From Verrucomicrobiaceae bacterium UBA1938 (GTDB lineage: Bacteria; Verrucomicrobiota; Verrucomicrobiia; Verrucomicrobiales; Verrucomicrobiaceae), in the NCBI GenBank assembly GCA_002336895.1, contig DDFC01000002.1:1-64000 (forward strand): a stretch of DNA of 64,000 nucleotides. The letters are read 5' to 3'. Made by a program: the position numbers and the translations under genes. Below are positions 8,171 to 16,769 of the stretch, in pieces (the stretch's first letter is position 1; every line of letters begins with the position of its first letter). Under the pieces are notes generated by a model. It was not told where the DNA came from. It did no database searches and saw only the letters and a list, made by a program, of their open reading frames with translations.

Positions 8171-9640
8171 TCAGTTTGTCTGCATTTTCAGACTTCGGGT
8201 TGCCATACGCATCCCGCTGGCGTTCAGGCACTCATGATGGAAGCGTTGTGCCAGTTTTTCGCAGGTGGCGTTGAAGGCGGCTGGCTGCTGCGTCTCATGG
8301 GCGGAGACAAAGATGAGATGTACACCGGGATCGGACCACGGTCGGAAGGTGCTGCGAACATAGGAGGGGTAGTCCGGCAGCAAATGTCCATCCTGCAGGA
8401 AGAATTCGCGGAAGCAGTTTTTGCCATCCGTAAGCACCTGCGGGCAGCCATCCATCGGCTGCAGTTCGATGCCACGGTACTTGAGGCAGACGTTCAGCGT
8501 GTGGTGGCGGTCGCGGCTGGCGGAACTGTAGCAGGCCAGGCCGATCTCCTCAGGTTGGCCGGGAAGGCGGACCTCGTAGCAGTTGGGTGAGATAATGCGC
8601 GAGGCCACGCCGGTCGGGGGCTCCCAGCTTTTCAGGCCAAAGGCCAGCAGCGTGGAAGCGAGGAAGGGCAGGGCCAGGCAGGCAAAGAATACCGCCTGTC
8701 CTGCCCAGCCTGCGGGGCTGAGCGGTTCTGCCGCTGCATTGGCTGGATCCGTCTTGTCAGCCGGTGTAGTCTGCCCCGTGCCTTTTTCGAAAAGGAAGGT
8801 CCATGCCAAGCCCACGACTGCCACAACCCAGGCCCACGGCTGCATGGCCACCAGGGAATGGGTGCAGAGGAGGCAGGCCATGCCGGAAATGCTGAAAACC
8901 CAGTTTGCTTGCACCAGCAGCGGGCACACCAGCAGCCAGGGCAGCCAGAAGGACTCCATGCTGACGACGGCCACGGCCAGACCCGCAGCCACCCATGCAG
9001 CAAAGAGCCACGGGTTTGCGCGCTCTGCAGTCTCACGCACACGGCATTGAGAAAGGGCGATCACAGCCGCCAGAGTCAGCAGTGTGGCATTGGGCGTGCC
9101 TGCCATCGGGGCCAGCAGCGCCACCACCGCTGCGGCGTGCAGGGTTTCCATCAGCCCGGCGGAGGCCGGGCGATGATCGCGTGGTGTGATCAGTGCGATG
9201 AAGGGCACCAGCCACATGAATCCCATGAAGTAATGTGTCTGCGGGCTCTCCACACCCGGATAGGCCAGGGTGCGGTAGGTCAGAAGCGTCAGCACGCGGA
9301 GCACATTGGCCGCCACGGCTGCCGGCACCATGCCAGCCATGCAGAGCCAGAAGCGCCATGCACGGCTCTCTTTGCGGTTCACCCACACTGCCAGAGCCAG
9401 CAGGATGAGGAGCAGATTGATCCCGGCGCAATCTCGCGTCCAGGGCACCAGCAGCCGGCCCACGCGCAGCTCATCGCCGCAGTCCACCGCCTCCGTGCCC
9501 AGCCACTGCAGGGCCTGTAGTACGATGGGGCGCGTAAAGTCCACCACCATGTCCCGCGACTGCGTCAGGTGCACCGCTGCCGCCACAGCCACAGCGGCGA
9601 TCCCCGTGCGCAGGCTGGAGGCTGTGAGGTGGAAGTGCAT
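8171..9640 (-). CDS. Exosortase/archaeosortase family transpeptidase with EpsI-like C-terminal domain
   Basis: A 489-residue integral membrane protein with many hydrophobic helices in the first 330 residues. The exosortase catalytic residues are all present: Cys71 in TRDCAGIN, Arg115 in NVLRVLTL and His136 in THYFMGF. The C-terminal 150 residues form a soluble domain resembling the EpsI-type region attached to some exosortases. Exosortases cleave C-terminal PEP-CTERM-like sorting signals and attach proteins to the cell surface. The gene lies 27 bp downstream of a secreted protein ending in such a signal, its probable substrate. I cannot name the exosortase subtype from sequence alone. Confidence 0.85.
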   Translation of the reverse strand: MHFHLTASSLRTGIAAVAVAAAVHLTQSRDMVVDFTRPIVLQALQWLGTEAVDCGDELRVGRLLVPWTRDCAGINLLLILLALAVWVNRKESRAWRFWLCMAGMVPAAVAANVLRVLTLLTYRTLAYPGVESPQTHYFMGFMWLVPFIALITPRDHRPASAGLMETLHAAAVVALLAPMAGTPNATLLTLAAVIALSQCRVRETAERANPWLFAAWVAAGLAVAVVSMESFWLPWLLVCPLLVQANWVFSISGMACLLCTHSLVAMQPWAWVVAVVGLAWTFLFEKGTGQTTPADKTDPANAAAEPLSPAGWAGQAVFFACLALPFLASTLLAFGLKSWEPPTGVASRIISPNCYEVRLPGQPEEIGLACYSSASRDRHHTLNVCLKYRGIELQPMDGCPQVLTDGKNCFREFFLQDGHLLPDYPSYVRSTFRPWSDPGVHLIFVSAHETQQPAAFNATCEKLAQRFHHECLNASGMRMATRSLKMQTN

Positions 9641-9667
9641 GGCGCGGAGGATAAGAAGAGGTTCGAA

Positions 9668-10501
9668 TCAAGCTGCCTGCTTCCGACGTGCGCGGACCTG
9701 GCGCAGGCCGATGACACCCGCAAACGCAGCCAGCAAAGTCACGGGCGGAGCAGGGGCTCCTGGCGCGGAGGCCACGGCGGTCTGCCCCAGGCTCCATTTG
9801 GTGCCTGCCAGCGAGTCTTTTGTGACCTGAGTCGTGGTATTGCCGTTCACCAGCGCCACAGGGACTCCTGGGAGGGCTCCATCCACCAGAGGGTTCCACG
9901 CGGCGGCACGATCCGTGTAGTTGTCCGACTCAAAGCCCGAGGAGTTGTTGTTCGTCAGCACCACCTTGTTCCAGGCCGTTTTGTCATCGCCAAAAAAGTT
10001 GATGAAGGCGAAGGGCTCATTGCTGTCCAGCGCACGGTTTTTCGGGTTTCCGTCGTAGCTCGACGGCAGAAGATTCATGAGGCTGCTGGTGGTGAAAGTG
10101 GCCACAAGCGTGGAGTTTTCGTAGAACTTCAGGACATTGCTGGCGTCTCCGGCGGACCACCACATGCCAAAGTAGGAAGAATCGCTTTTGAGAGTGAGGG
10201 TGCTGCTCAGCACCGAGGTGCCTGCGCCCTGCAGAGAGTATTTGGTGCCATTGGGATTGGAGGCATCGGCAGCACCGCCGTAGGTGTCGGCGCTTTTGAC
10301 GTAAAGCTGGTCGAAGGTGCCCACCCCGCTCCAGGAGACATTTTTGTTCACCCCTGTCTTCAGGTCGTCGAAAGTGAAGACTTGCGTGTTTTTGAGCGAG
10401 GAAAGATTCGAGTCCGGGCTTTCTGCGTAGGTGATGATGAGTTCCGCGCTGGCGGGTAGCGATGTGGCGGTTAGCATGATGGAGAGTATGGCTGTTTTCA
10501 T
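9668..10501 (-). CDS. Exosortase-sorted surface protein (PEP-CTERM-like)
   Basis: I place the start at the ATG at 10501, giving 277 residues with a signal peptide ending near SLPASA; the longer frame upstream is not protein-like. The body is Ser/Thr/Asn-rich and contains a YFGMWWSAGDASNVL stretch that resembles the Npun_F0296-type exosortase-dependent surface proteins (from memory, moderate confidence). The C-terminus has a short PAPP motif, a hydrophobic helix and then a basic cluster (RARRK), the three-part layout of PEP-CTERM signals, although the canonical VPEP is not exact. The exosortase gene follows after 27 bp, so the two are likely one operon. Confidence 0.8.
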   Translation of the reverse strand: MKTAILSIMLTATSLPASAELIITYAESPDSNLSSLKNTQVFTFDDLKTGVNKNVSWSGVGTFDQLYVKSADTYGGAADASNPNGTKYSLQGAGTSVLSSTLTLKSDSSYFGMWWSAGDASNVLKFYENSTLVATFTTSSLMNLLPSSYDGNPKNRALDSNEPFAFINFFGDDKTAWNKVVLTNNNSSGFESDNYTDRAAAWNPLVDGALPGVPVALVNGNTTTQVTKDSLAGTKWSLGQTAVASAPGAPAPPVTLLAAFAGVIGLRQVRARRKQAA

Positions 10502-10601
10502 GAGAGTGTATGTTTCGCTCTCTTTAGTGCCCACGAAAACCCCCACAGATGCAGGGGGGGGCTTGACCGGGCAAACGGCCATCATCTCCGAGGCCACCCG
10601 C

Positions 10602-10636
10602 AAAAAAAACGGGAGTGCGGTGACCGCACTCCCGTT
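10602..10636 (-). terminator. Intrinsic terminator of the ANL ligase gene
   Basis: A perfect 14-base inverted repeat (10608-10621 with 10623-10636, core AACGGGAGTGCGGT) is followed on the minus strand by eight T residues (A-run 10602-10609 on the plus strand). It lies 26 bp beyond the ligase stop. This is a textbook rho-independent terminator and separates the ligase from the exosortase operon. Confidence 0.9.
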
Positions 10637-10661
10637 GGGAAACAAGCTGGGTGTTGGAAGC

Positions 10662-11723
10662 TTAGTAAACGCCTTCCACGATGGTCTTCTCCATGGCGCC
10701 AAAGGGGCGGACGTCGGCCACGCCGTCCCAGGCATAGGGGGCACGGGGGCGGCGGCGCATGGCCTCATCACGCTCCAGGAAGCGGGGCATGAAAAACTCC
10801 TTGGTCAGGGTGGTCAGTTCCACGCGGCCCCAGGCGTCGTATTCCACGGTGGTGTCGGTGTTCTTCGGGTCCACCACGCGCAGCACGGCGCGGGGCTGCG
10901 GCGCATAGTAGGTCACGGAGAAGTTGTCCTCGGGCTGGATGGGCACGCTGGCGGCCAGACCCATGAGGGTGTTGCCATACGTGGGGTAGAAGCCGATGCG
11001 GTTTTCCAGCACCTCTTCGATGATGAAGCGCACATACTGTGGCGTCATGGTGGTGCCGCCCACGAAGCAGCCGCGGATGCCGGCGTCATAGAGATCCACT
11101 TTCTCGGCCAGCGCTTCCAGAAGCTTGGGGGTGGTGAAGATGGCGGAGATCTTGCGGTGTTTGAGCAGCAGCACGGCCTGGTCCACCACATGGTCCATGT
11201 ACTGGCGGGCCACATCGCCCTGCTTGTTGGAGATGAGCTTCTTCACGAAGCGGGGGTCCAAGTCCACAAAGTAGCAGGCGCTGCCGCGGTAGTTGGCCAG
11301 GTGCTCCACGGCCAGACGCAGACGGCGGGGGCCGGTGGGGCCGACCATGATCCAAGACTCTCCGGGGGGGAAGTGCTTGTCGTCCAGCTTGTGGCTGAAC
11401 TCCTCGTAGTCCACGCGGAAGTCGTTCCAGCCGATGCGCTGCTTGGGCATGCCGGTGGTGCCGCCGGTTTCAAAGATGTTGAAGGGCTTGCCCTTGAATG
11501 CGGCAGGCACCCAGACTTCAGGCTGGAGATCGCGCAGCCACTCGTCCTGGAAGTGGGAGAACTGGGCCACGATGTCCTCGTAGCTGTTCACTTTGCCACG
11601 GGGGTCGAAGTTCTTTTTGGCCCATTCAAGCCAGAACTGGCAGCCAGTCTCGGGGGAGAAGTGCCAGTTGATGATTTCGCGGACTTGGTTGTCGAGCTGG
11701 GCTTTGGCTTCGTCGGGGGTCAT
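10662..11723 (-). CDS. Short AMP-binding (ANL superfamily) ligase-like protein
   Basis: A 353-residue protein with the AMP-binding P-loop TGGTTGMPKQ near residue 87, a YPTYGNT motif corresponding to the adenylate-binding A5 region, and a WGRVELTTLT segment near A7. Enzymes of this superfamily activate a carboxylate as acyl-adenylate. The protein is much shorter than usual (500-600) and ends before the mobile C-terminal subdomain and its catalytic lysine, resembling phenylacetate-CoA-ligase or EhpF-like short relatives. It may adenylate without thioester formation or need a partner. Substrate unknown. A strong terminator follows. Confidence 0.7.
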   Translation of the reverse strand: MTPDEAKAQLDNQVREIINWHFSPETGCQFWLEWAKKNFDPRGKVNSYEDIVAQFSHFQDEWLRDLQPEVWVPAAFKGKPFNIFETGGTTGMPKQRIGWNDFRVDYEEFSHKLDDKHFPPGESWIMVGPTGPRRLRLAVEHLANYRGSACYFVDLDPRFVKKLISNKQGDVARQYMDHVVDQAVLLLKHRKISAIFTTPKLLEALAEKVDLYDAGIRGCFVGGTTMTPQYVRFIIEEVLENRIGFYPTYGNTLMGLAASVPIQPEDNFSVTYYAPQPRAVLRVVDPKNTDTTVEYDAWGRVELTTLTKEFFMPRFLERDEAMRRRPRAPYAWDGVADVRPFGAMEKTIVEGVY

Positions 11724-11874
11724 GGGTGGCAGGGTGATTGGGGACGGTACTGTGAAAAGGGAGGTAACAAACGAAAGTGAAAAACGCTCCCTTTCGGGGA
11801 AAGGCCGGGAAAAGATTGAAGCAATTTGGGGGTGAAAGCGTCTGTTCCTGCCGGGAAATCACCCACTCCATACC

Positions 11875-12114
11875 ATGAAACTCCAAGCCATACTCTGCGC
11901 CTCCCTCCTCGTGCTCACCCTGAGTTCCTGCTATTACGGCCCCGCCTATCGTCCCGGCTATGGCCGCCCGGTTGTTCATCCCGTGGTACGCCCTGTGGTG
12001 CTGCCTGTGGGGGCCCGCCCCTACTACCATGGAGGGGTGCGTTATTACACGCACCGCGGCGTCTGGTACCGCCCGCACGGTGGCGGTCATGTCATCTGCC
12101 CCCGGCCCTTTTAA
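11875..12114 (+). CDS. Small tyrosine/proline-rich lipoprotein
   Basis: A 79-residue protein with a clear lipoprotein signal: a hydrophobic stretch and the lipobox LSSC, with the modified Cys at about residue 19. The mature part is unusual: repeated PVV units (VVHPVVRPVVLPV) and many Tyr, Arg, Gly and His, ending at GGGHVICPRPF. It would be a membrane-anchored, basic and aromatic peptide. No family recognised. It is transcribed divergently from the ANL ligase. Confidence 0.7.
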   Translation: MKLQAILCASLLVLTLSSCYYGPAYRPGYGRPVVHPVVRPVVLPVGARPYYHGGVRYYTHRGVWYRPHGGGHVICPRPF

Positions 12115-12136
12115 GACGGCCTGAAAGCGAAAGCTG

Positions 12137-12171
12137 GCGCGCTGCGTGAATGATGCTCTCATGCGGCGCGC
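12137..12171. other. GC-rich 13-bp hairpin between lipoprotein and methyltransferase
   Basis: Arms at 12137-12149 and 12159-12171 are complementary over 13 positions with two wobble pairs, around a nine-base loop. There is no following T-run, so it is not a standard terminator. It ends 44 bp before the methyltransferase start and could affect its transcript. Confidence 0.4.
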
Positions 12172-12215
12172 ATGCCTTCCTGCTGAGGCGGGTGAATGCC
12201 ACTTTTCGCCAAACA

Positions 12216-12923
12216 ATGAGCATCTCCCTCACCCAAGACGACAACACCGCCCTCTTTCGCAAAGCCTGGACGCTTTATGATGCCATCTCTGAAAGGAACT
12301 ACATGTTCCATCAGGAGATCTACGCTCAGGTGTCGGATCTCCTGCGTCAGCGCCATGCGGGAGGGCCGTACCACCTGCTGGATCTGGGCTGCGGCAATGC
12401 GCGCTTTCTAGCGCCCTGCCTGAAGGCTGCTCCGCCAGCCAGCTACGATGGCGTGGACCTCTCCGCCTCTGCGTTGGAGGAGGCACGCGGCTACCTGCAG
12501 GGCCTCTCCAACACAGCACTGCATCACAAGGACATGCTGCAGGCAGTGGAGGACACGGACTGTGCTTTTGATGTGATTTTCACCGGCTTTGCCGTGCATC
12601 ATCTGAATGCCGCCGGCAAGCAGCGCCTGCTCACCGCCTGCGCCGAGCGTCTGGCACCCGGTGGCCAGCTTATCATGGTGGATGTGCTGCGGGATGAAGG
12701 CCAGACGCGCGAGCAGTACCTGGACGGCTACCTGGGCTTCATGCGCAATGAGTGGCGGGAGGTGAACCCCGCACACCTGGATGAAGCCTGCGCCCATGTG
12801 GCTGCCTACGATTTCCCCGAAACGCTGGCCGATCTCTCGCAGATGGCACAGCAGGCTGCGCTGAAAGCGCCGGAGGTGCTGGGCAGCTACCGGCAGCACC
12901 ACCTCCTGCGCTTCACCGCCTGA
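12216..12923 (+). CDS. Class I SAM-dependent methyltransferase
   Basis: From the ATG at 12216 the protein has 235 residues. The SAM-binding motif I is LLDLGCG (about 54-60), followed by an acidic residue in YDGVDLS (motif II) and the FDVIFTGFAVHHL segment (motif IV region). PGGQLIMVDV matches the post-motif strand. These identify a Rossmann-fold methyltransferase; the substrate cannot be told. The longer frame upstream reads as non-coding. It stands alone between a lipoprotein and the cytochrome protein. Confidence 0.85.
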   Translation: MSISLTQDDNTALFRKAWTLYDAISERNYMFHQEIYAQVSDLLRQRHAGGPYHLLDLGCGNARFLAPCLKAAPPASYDGVDLSASALEEARGYLQGLSNTALHHKDMLQAVEDTDCAFDVIFTGFAVHHLNAAGKQRLLTACAERLAPGGQLIMVDVLRDEGQTREQYLDGYLGFMRNEWREVNPAHLDEACAHVAAYDFPETLADLSQMAQQAALKAPEVLGSYRQHHLLRFTA

Positions 12924-12973
12924 TTGAAAGAGGCTTTGCGCGCGGCTCGTTTGCCTAGGCACATTTCCCCCAG

Positions 12974-15814
12974 ATGATCCGTCGCGTACTCCTAGCCTCC
13001 GCATGTCTCTCCGCCGCCTGTGCCGCTGCGGACCTGACACACTTTGAGCAGCGCATCCGCCCGCTGCTCATTCAGAACTGCATCGAGTGCCATGGCCCGG
13101 ACAAGCAGAAAGGCGGGCTGCGCCTGGATTCGCGCGGCGGGTGGCAGACCGGTGGAGACTCCGGCCCCGCGCTGGTGCCTGGAAAGCTGGATGAAAGCAA
13201 GCTCTGGCAGGCCGTCTCCTACATGGACCGCGACCTGAAAATGCCGCCCAAACGCAAGCTGAAGGATAGCGAGATCTCGGATCTGAAGCAGTGGATCGAG
13301 TCTGGCGCACCGGACCCGCGTGATGAGGTGGCCAGCAGCGCCAAAGGAAAGTCCGCACGGGCAGACGCCAGCTTCTGGTCCTTCCAGCCACCGCATGATG
13401 TGCCGCCACCTTCGGTGAAAAACACCGCATGGCCCGCAAACGACATCGACCGCTTCATCCTCGCAAAACTGGAGGAAAACCACCTTGCCCCCGCACCGGA
13501 TGCCAGCGCAGCCGTCCTGCAGCGCCGCCTGGCCTTTGACCTCACAGGTCTGCCGCCGGACCCTTCCCAGCCCGCTCCGCAGACGCTGGCGGAGTATGAA
13601 AAGCGTGTGGACGAACTGCTGGCCTCCGCCGCTTTTGCCGAGCGCTTTGCCTCCCACTGGCTGGACATCACACGCTTTGCGGAGTCATCAGGTGGCGGAC
13701 GCTCGCTGCCGTTCAAAGATGCCTGGCGCTTCCGCGACTACGTCATCGAAGCCATCCGCGACAATGTGCCGCTAGACCGCATGATCACCGAGCATCTGGC
13801 CGGAGACATCCTGCCCGCTGGAGACGCCGCTGCACGCCGCAGGCAGGTCACAGCCACCGGTTTCCTCGCTCTGGGGCCCACCAACTACGAAGAGCAGGAC
13901 AAAGGCATGCTGCGCATGGACATCGTGGACGAGCAGATGGACACCCTGGGACGCGCCTTTCTGGGCATGACGCTGGGCTGCGCACGCTGCCATGACCACA
14001 AGTTTGATCCTGTGTCCTCGCGCGACTACTACGCGCTGGCGGGCATCCTGCGCAGCACCAAGACGCTGCGGAACTACACCGACAACGTGGCGCACTGGAT
14101 CGACACGCCGCTGCCGCTGGACGGCGAGGCGGAGGTGGCGCTGCAAAAGCACGAGAAGCAAGTGGGCGAGCTGAAGGAGCAGATCGCCACGATCAAGGAC
14201 AGTCTGCGAGATGCCGGCAGTGCGGATTTGCGCGCGCGCAAAACGATTTCCATCAAAGACCTCCCCGGCATCGTGGTGGACGACAGCGCCGCGCAGAAGG
14301 TGGGCATGTGGAAGCAGTCCACCAGCTACGCCCCCTACATCGGCGGCGGCTATCTCAGCGACAACAACGAAGGCAAGGGCGAGAAAACCGTGTCCTTCAC
14401 CCCCAAGATTCCCAAGACGGGACGCTATGAGGTGCGCCTGGCCTTCAACTCTGGTCCCAACCGCGCAGAGAGCGCCACAGTGACCATCCTGCATGCCGAT
14501 GGCGAGGAGCTCAAAGGCGTGAAAATGGTCACCGATTCCCTCAAGGGGTTGCAGTTTGCCTCTCTGGGCACATACCGCTTCGAGGCCAACGGCCAGGGCT
14601 TTGTCATGGTGTCTAATGCCGCATCTCAAGGCTATGTGACGGTGGATGCCGTGCAGTTTCTCCCGGCAGACGAGACCGTGGATGAAGTGGTGGCGAAAAA
14701 GGAAAAGGACAAGGAGTCGCCAACCGCTGTGAAGCTCAAGAAGCAGCTCGCAGAACTGGAGAAGGAACTGAAGGCCGTGCAGAAAGACCAGCGGGACCGC
14801 CCCGAGGCCATGTCCGTGGCGGAGGACACCGCGCCAGAGGATGCCAAGATCCACATCCGCGGCAGCATACGGAATCTGGGGGTCACCGTGCCGCGCGGCT
14901 TCATCCAGGCTGCCGTGCATGGCACCGCACCCGTGATCCCCACCGATGCCAGCGGCCGCCTGCAGCTGGCGCAGTGGATGACCTCACGCGACAATCCGCT
15001 GACCGCACGCGTCATGGTCAACCGCATCTGGCACTGGATCTACGGCGCGGGCATCGTGCGCACGACGGACAACTTCGGTTCGACCGGCGAAGCCCCCAGC
15101 CACCCCGAGCTGCTCGATCATCTGGCCGTGCGCTTCATGGAGGACGGCTGGAGCCTCAAGCTCCTCATCAAGCAGATGGTCATGAGCCATGCGTACCGCC
15201 TGGCTTCATCCCACGCTGCCGCCTCAGATCCGGACAACCGCCTGCTCAGCCACATGAACCGCAAGCGGCTGGACGCCGAGTGCCTGCGGGACGCCATGCT
15301 CACTGCGGCTGGTACACTGGACCGCAGCTTTGGCGGCCCGGGCATTGTCGAAGCCAAGGCCGTGGATGCCAACGATCAGAAGATCCAGAATCTGGAATAC
15401 GGCTACCAGTTTCTGGACACACGCCGCAGCCTGTACGCCGCTGCCTTCCGCAATGTGCGCCATCCGCTCTTTGAGGTTTTTGACTTTGCGGACATCAACC
15501 AGCCCATCGCCCAGCGCACCACCAGCACCGTGGCCACGCAGGCGCTCTTTCTCATGAACTCTCCCAAGGTCATCGAGCAGGCCCGCAGCGCTGCTGATGT
15601 GGTGCTGCAGTCATCTCCTGAGACGGATGCACGCATCGCCACCGCCTTTCGCAACTCCCTGCAGCGTCAGCCCACGGACAAGGAGATTGCACTGGTGCGT
15701 GAGTTCATCGAATCCAGCCAGTCCGGCAACGCCACAGTCGAAGACATCCGCGACCTCTGGGCCCGCTTTATTCAGAACCTCTGGTCCACGCCAGAGTTCC
15801 GCTTTCTGGACTGA
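12974..15814 (+). CDS. PSCyt1/DUF1549/DUF1553 planctomycete-type cytochrome protein
   Basis: A 946-residue secreted protein with a signal peptide (1-19). A c-type haem site CIECH (Cys36, Cys39, His40) belongs to the PSCyt1 domain. A DUF1549 (PSCyt2) domain follows at about 155-360 with a second CARCH motif (336-340). A beta-rich module at about 440-560 resembles a golvesin/CBM-like domain. The C-terminal third, with the TARVMVNRIWHW segment, is DUF1553 (PSD1). Such proteins are expanded in Planctomycetes and Verrucomicrobia, usually beside sulfatases or sugar oxidoreductases, and are thought to take electrons during polysaccharide breakdown. The specific substrate is unknown. No secreted partner lies directly adjacent here. 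Confidence 0.9.
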   Translation: MIRRVLLASACLSAACAAADLTHFEQRIRPLLIQNCIECHGPDKQKGGLRLDSRGGWQTGGDSGPALVPGKLDESKLWQAVSYMDRDLKMPPKRKLKDSEISDLKQWIESGAPDPRDEVASSAKGKSARADASFWSFQPPHDVPPPSVKNTAWPANDIDRFILAKLEENHLAPAPDASAAVLQRRLAFDLTGLPPDPSQPAPQTLAEYEKRVDELLASAAFAERFASHWLDITRFAESSGGGRSLPFKDAWRFRDYVIEAIRDNVPLDRMITEHLAGDILPAGDAAARRRQVTATGFLALGPTNYEEQDKGMLRMDIVDEQMDTLGRAFLGMTLGCARCHDHKFDPVSSRDYYALAGILRSTKTLRNYTDNVAHWIDTPLPLDGEAEVALQKHEKQVGELKEQIATIKDSLRDAGSADLRARKTISIKDLPGIVVDDSAAQKVGMWKQSTSYAPYIGGGYLSDNNEGKGEKTVSFTPKIPKTGRYEVRLAFNSGPNRAESATVTILHADGEELKGVKMVTDSLKGLQFASLGTYRFEANGQGFVMVSNAASQGYVTVDAVQFLPADETVDEVVAKKEKDKESPTAVKLKKQLAELEKELKAVQKDQRDRPEAMSVAEDTAPEDAKIHIRGSIRNLGVTVPRGFIQAAVHGTAPVIPTDASGRLQLAQWMTSRDNPLTARVMVNRIWHWIYGAGIVRTTDNFGSTGEAPSHPELLDHLAVRFMEDGWSLKLLIKQMVMSHAYRLASSHAAASDPDNRLLSHMNRKRLDAECLRDAMLTAAGTLDRSFGGPGIVEAKAVDANDQKIQNLEYGYQFLDTRRSLYAAAFRNVRHPLFEVFDFADINQPIAQRTTSTVATQALFLMNSPKVIEQARSAADVVLQSSPETDARIATAFRNSLQRQPTDKEIALVREFIESSQSGNATVEDIRDLWARFIQNLWSTPEFRFLD

Positions 15815-15933
15815 GTATTCCAGGGGCATCGCTGTGGGCTTCGCGTTTGGTCGCATCTTCTCTTGTGTGAAATCTGGGAGCCGTGCGCGGGGCTGACAAG
15901 GGGGTGCGCCTGGTTTTCGGGCTTCATCCCAGC

Positions 15934-16767
15934 TCACTTGTCCACAAACATCATGGCGAGGATGCTCACGCCATTGAAGATCGCGTGCAGGATCATCGGT
16001 GCCAGCAGGCAGCCGGTGATCTCGTACGCCAGGCAGAAGAGCACGGCCAGCATCCACAGCGGCAGCAGGCTGCCCACGTGCAGGTGAATGATGGAAAACA
16101 TGAGCGATGAGGCCAGCGCGGCAAAGGGGGCGTCCGTATAGCGTTTGAGCACGCCGTACACAAAGCCGCGAAACATCGTCTCCTCCGCCAGCGGCGCGAT
16201 GACCACCGCCATGAGCACCACGAGGAATTTGAAGCCGAGGCCGTCGGATTCCTGAAACGCCTTCACCGTCTCCTGCGGCTCCATGTCCGGCCAGAAGCCC
16301 TGCAGCCACGTCTGCGTGGCGGCGGAGACCAGATTGATCGTCAGCAGGATGATCAGTGTGAAAATCCCCGCCGTCATGGCCAGGGAGCGCCAGTGCACCT
16401 GCTGCAGGCCAAAGAGCTCCGCCGGATTCAGCCCGCGCACCTGGAAGAGGTAGAGCAGCAGGCCGGCGCACACGATGAGATTGAAGATCATGCCCACGAT
16501 CAGCGTGCTGTCGCTGACAGCCGCCGCCGCTGCCGCACCTTCCGCCTTCTGCGGCTGCATGGAGAGGATGAAGACCAGACCGATGCCCGCCAGCACCAGC
16601 AGGTCCACCGCGCTGTAGGGGCGGGAGAGCACCGAGCCCTCTTGATTCCACGAGACCTCCGGGCGCATCTGCCTCAGCATGCGGTAGCCGAATAGTGACA
16701 GCGCCGTGGCGATGCTGACATACACCGCCAGATCGTGCAGGACTCCGTATGAATTGACGTCCAGCAT
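15934..16767 (-). CDS. CPBP family intramembrane metalloprotease
   Basis: A 277-residue polytopic membrane protein. The family motifs are present: EETMFRG with Glu195, Glu196 and Arg200; FSIIHLH with His228 and His230; and HAIFN with His261 and Asn265. These are the metal and substrate residues of the CAAX-protease/bacteriocin-processing (Abi) family. It starts 2 bp after the end of sppA on the same strand, so the two membrane proteases are likely co-expressed. Substrate unknown. Confidence 0.88.
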   Translation of the reverse strand: MLDVNSYGVLHDLAVYVSIATALSLFGYRMLRQMRPEVSWNQEGSVLSRPYSAVDLLVLAGIGLVFILSMQPQKAEGAAAAAAVSDSTLIVGMIFNLIVCAGLLLYLFQVRGLNPAELFGLQQVHWRSLAMTAGIFTLIILLTINLVSAATQTWLQGFWPDMEPQETVKAFQESDGLGFKFLVVLMAVVIAPLAEETMFRGFVYGVLKRYTDAPFAALASSLMFSIIHLHVGSLLPLWMLAVLFCLAYEITGCLLAPMILHAIFNGVSILAMMFVDK

Positions 16768-16769
16768 GA

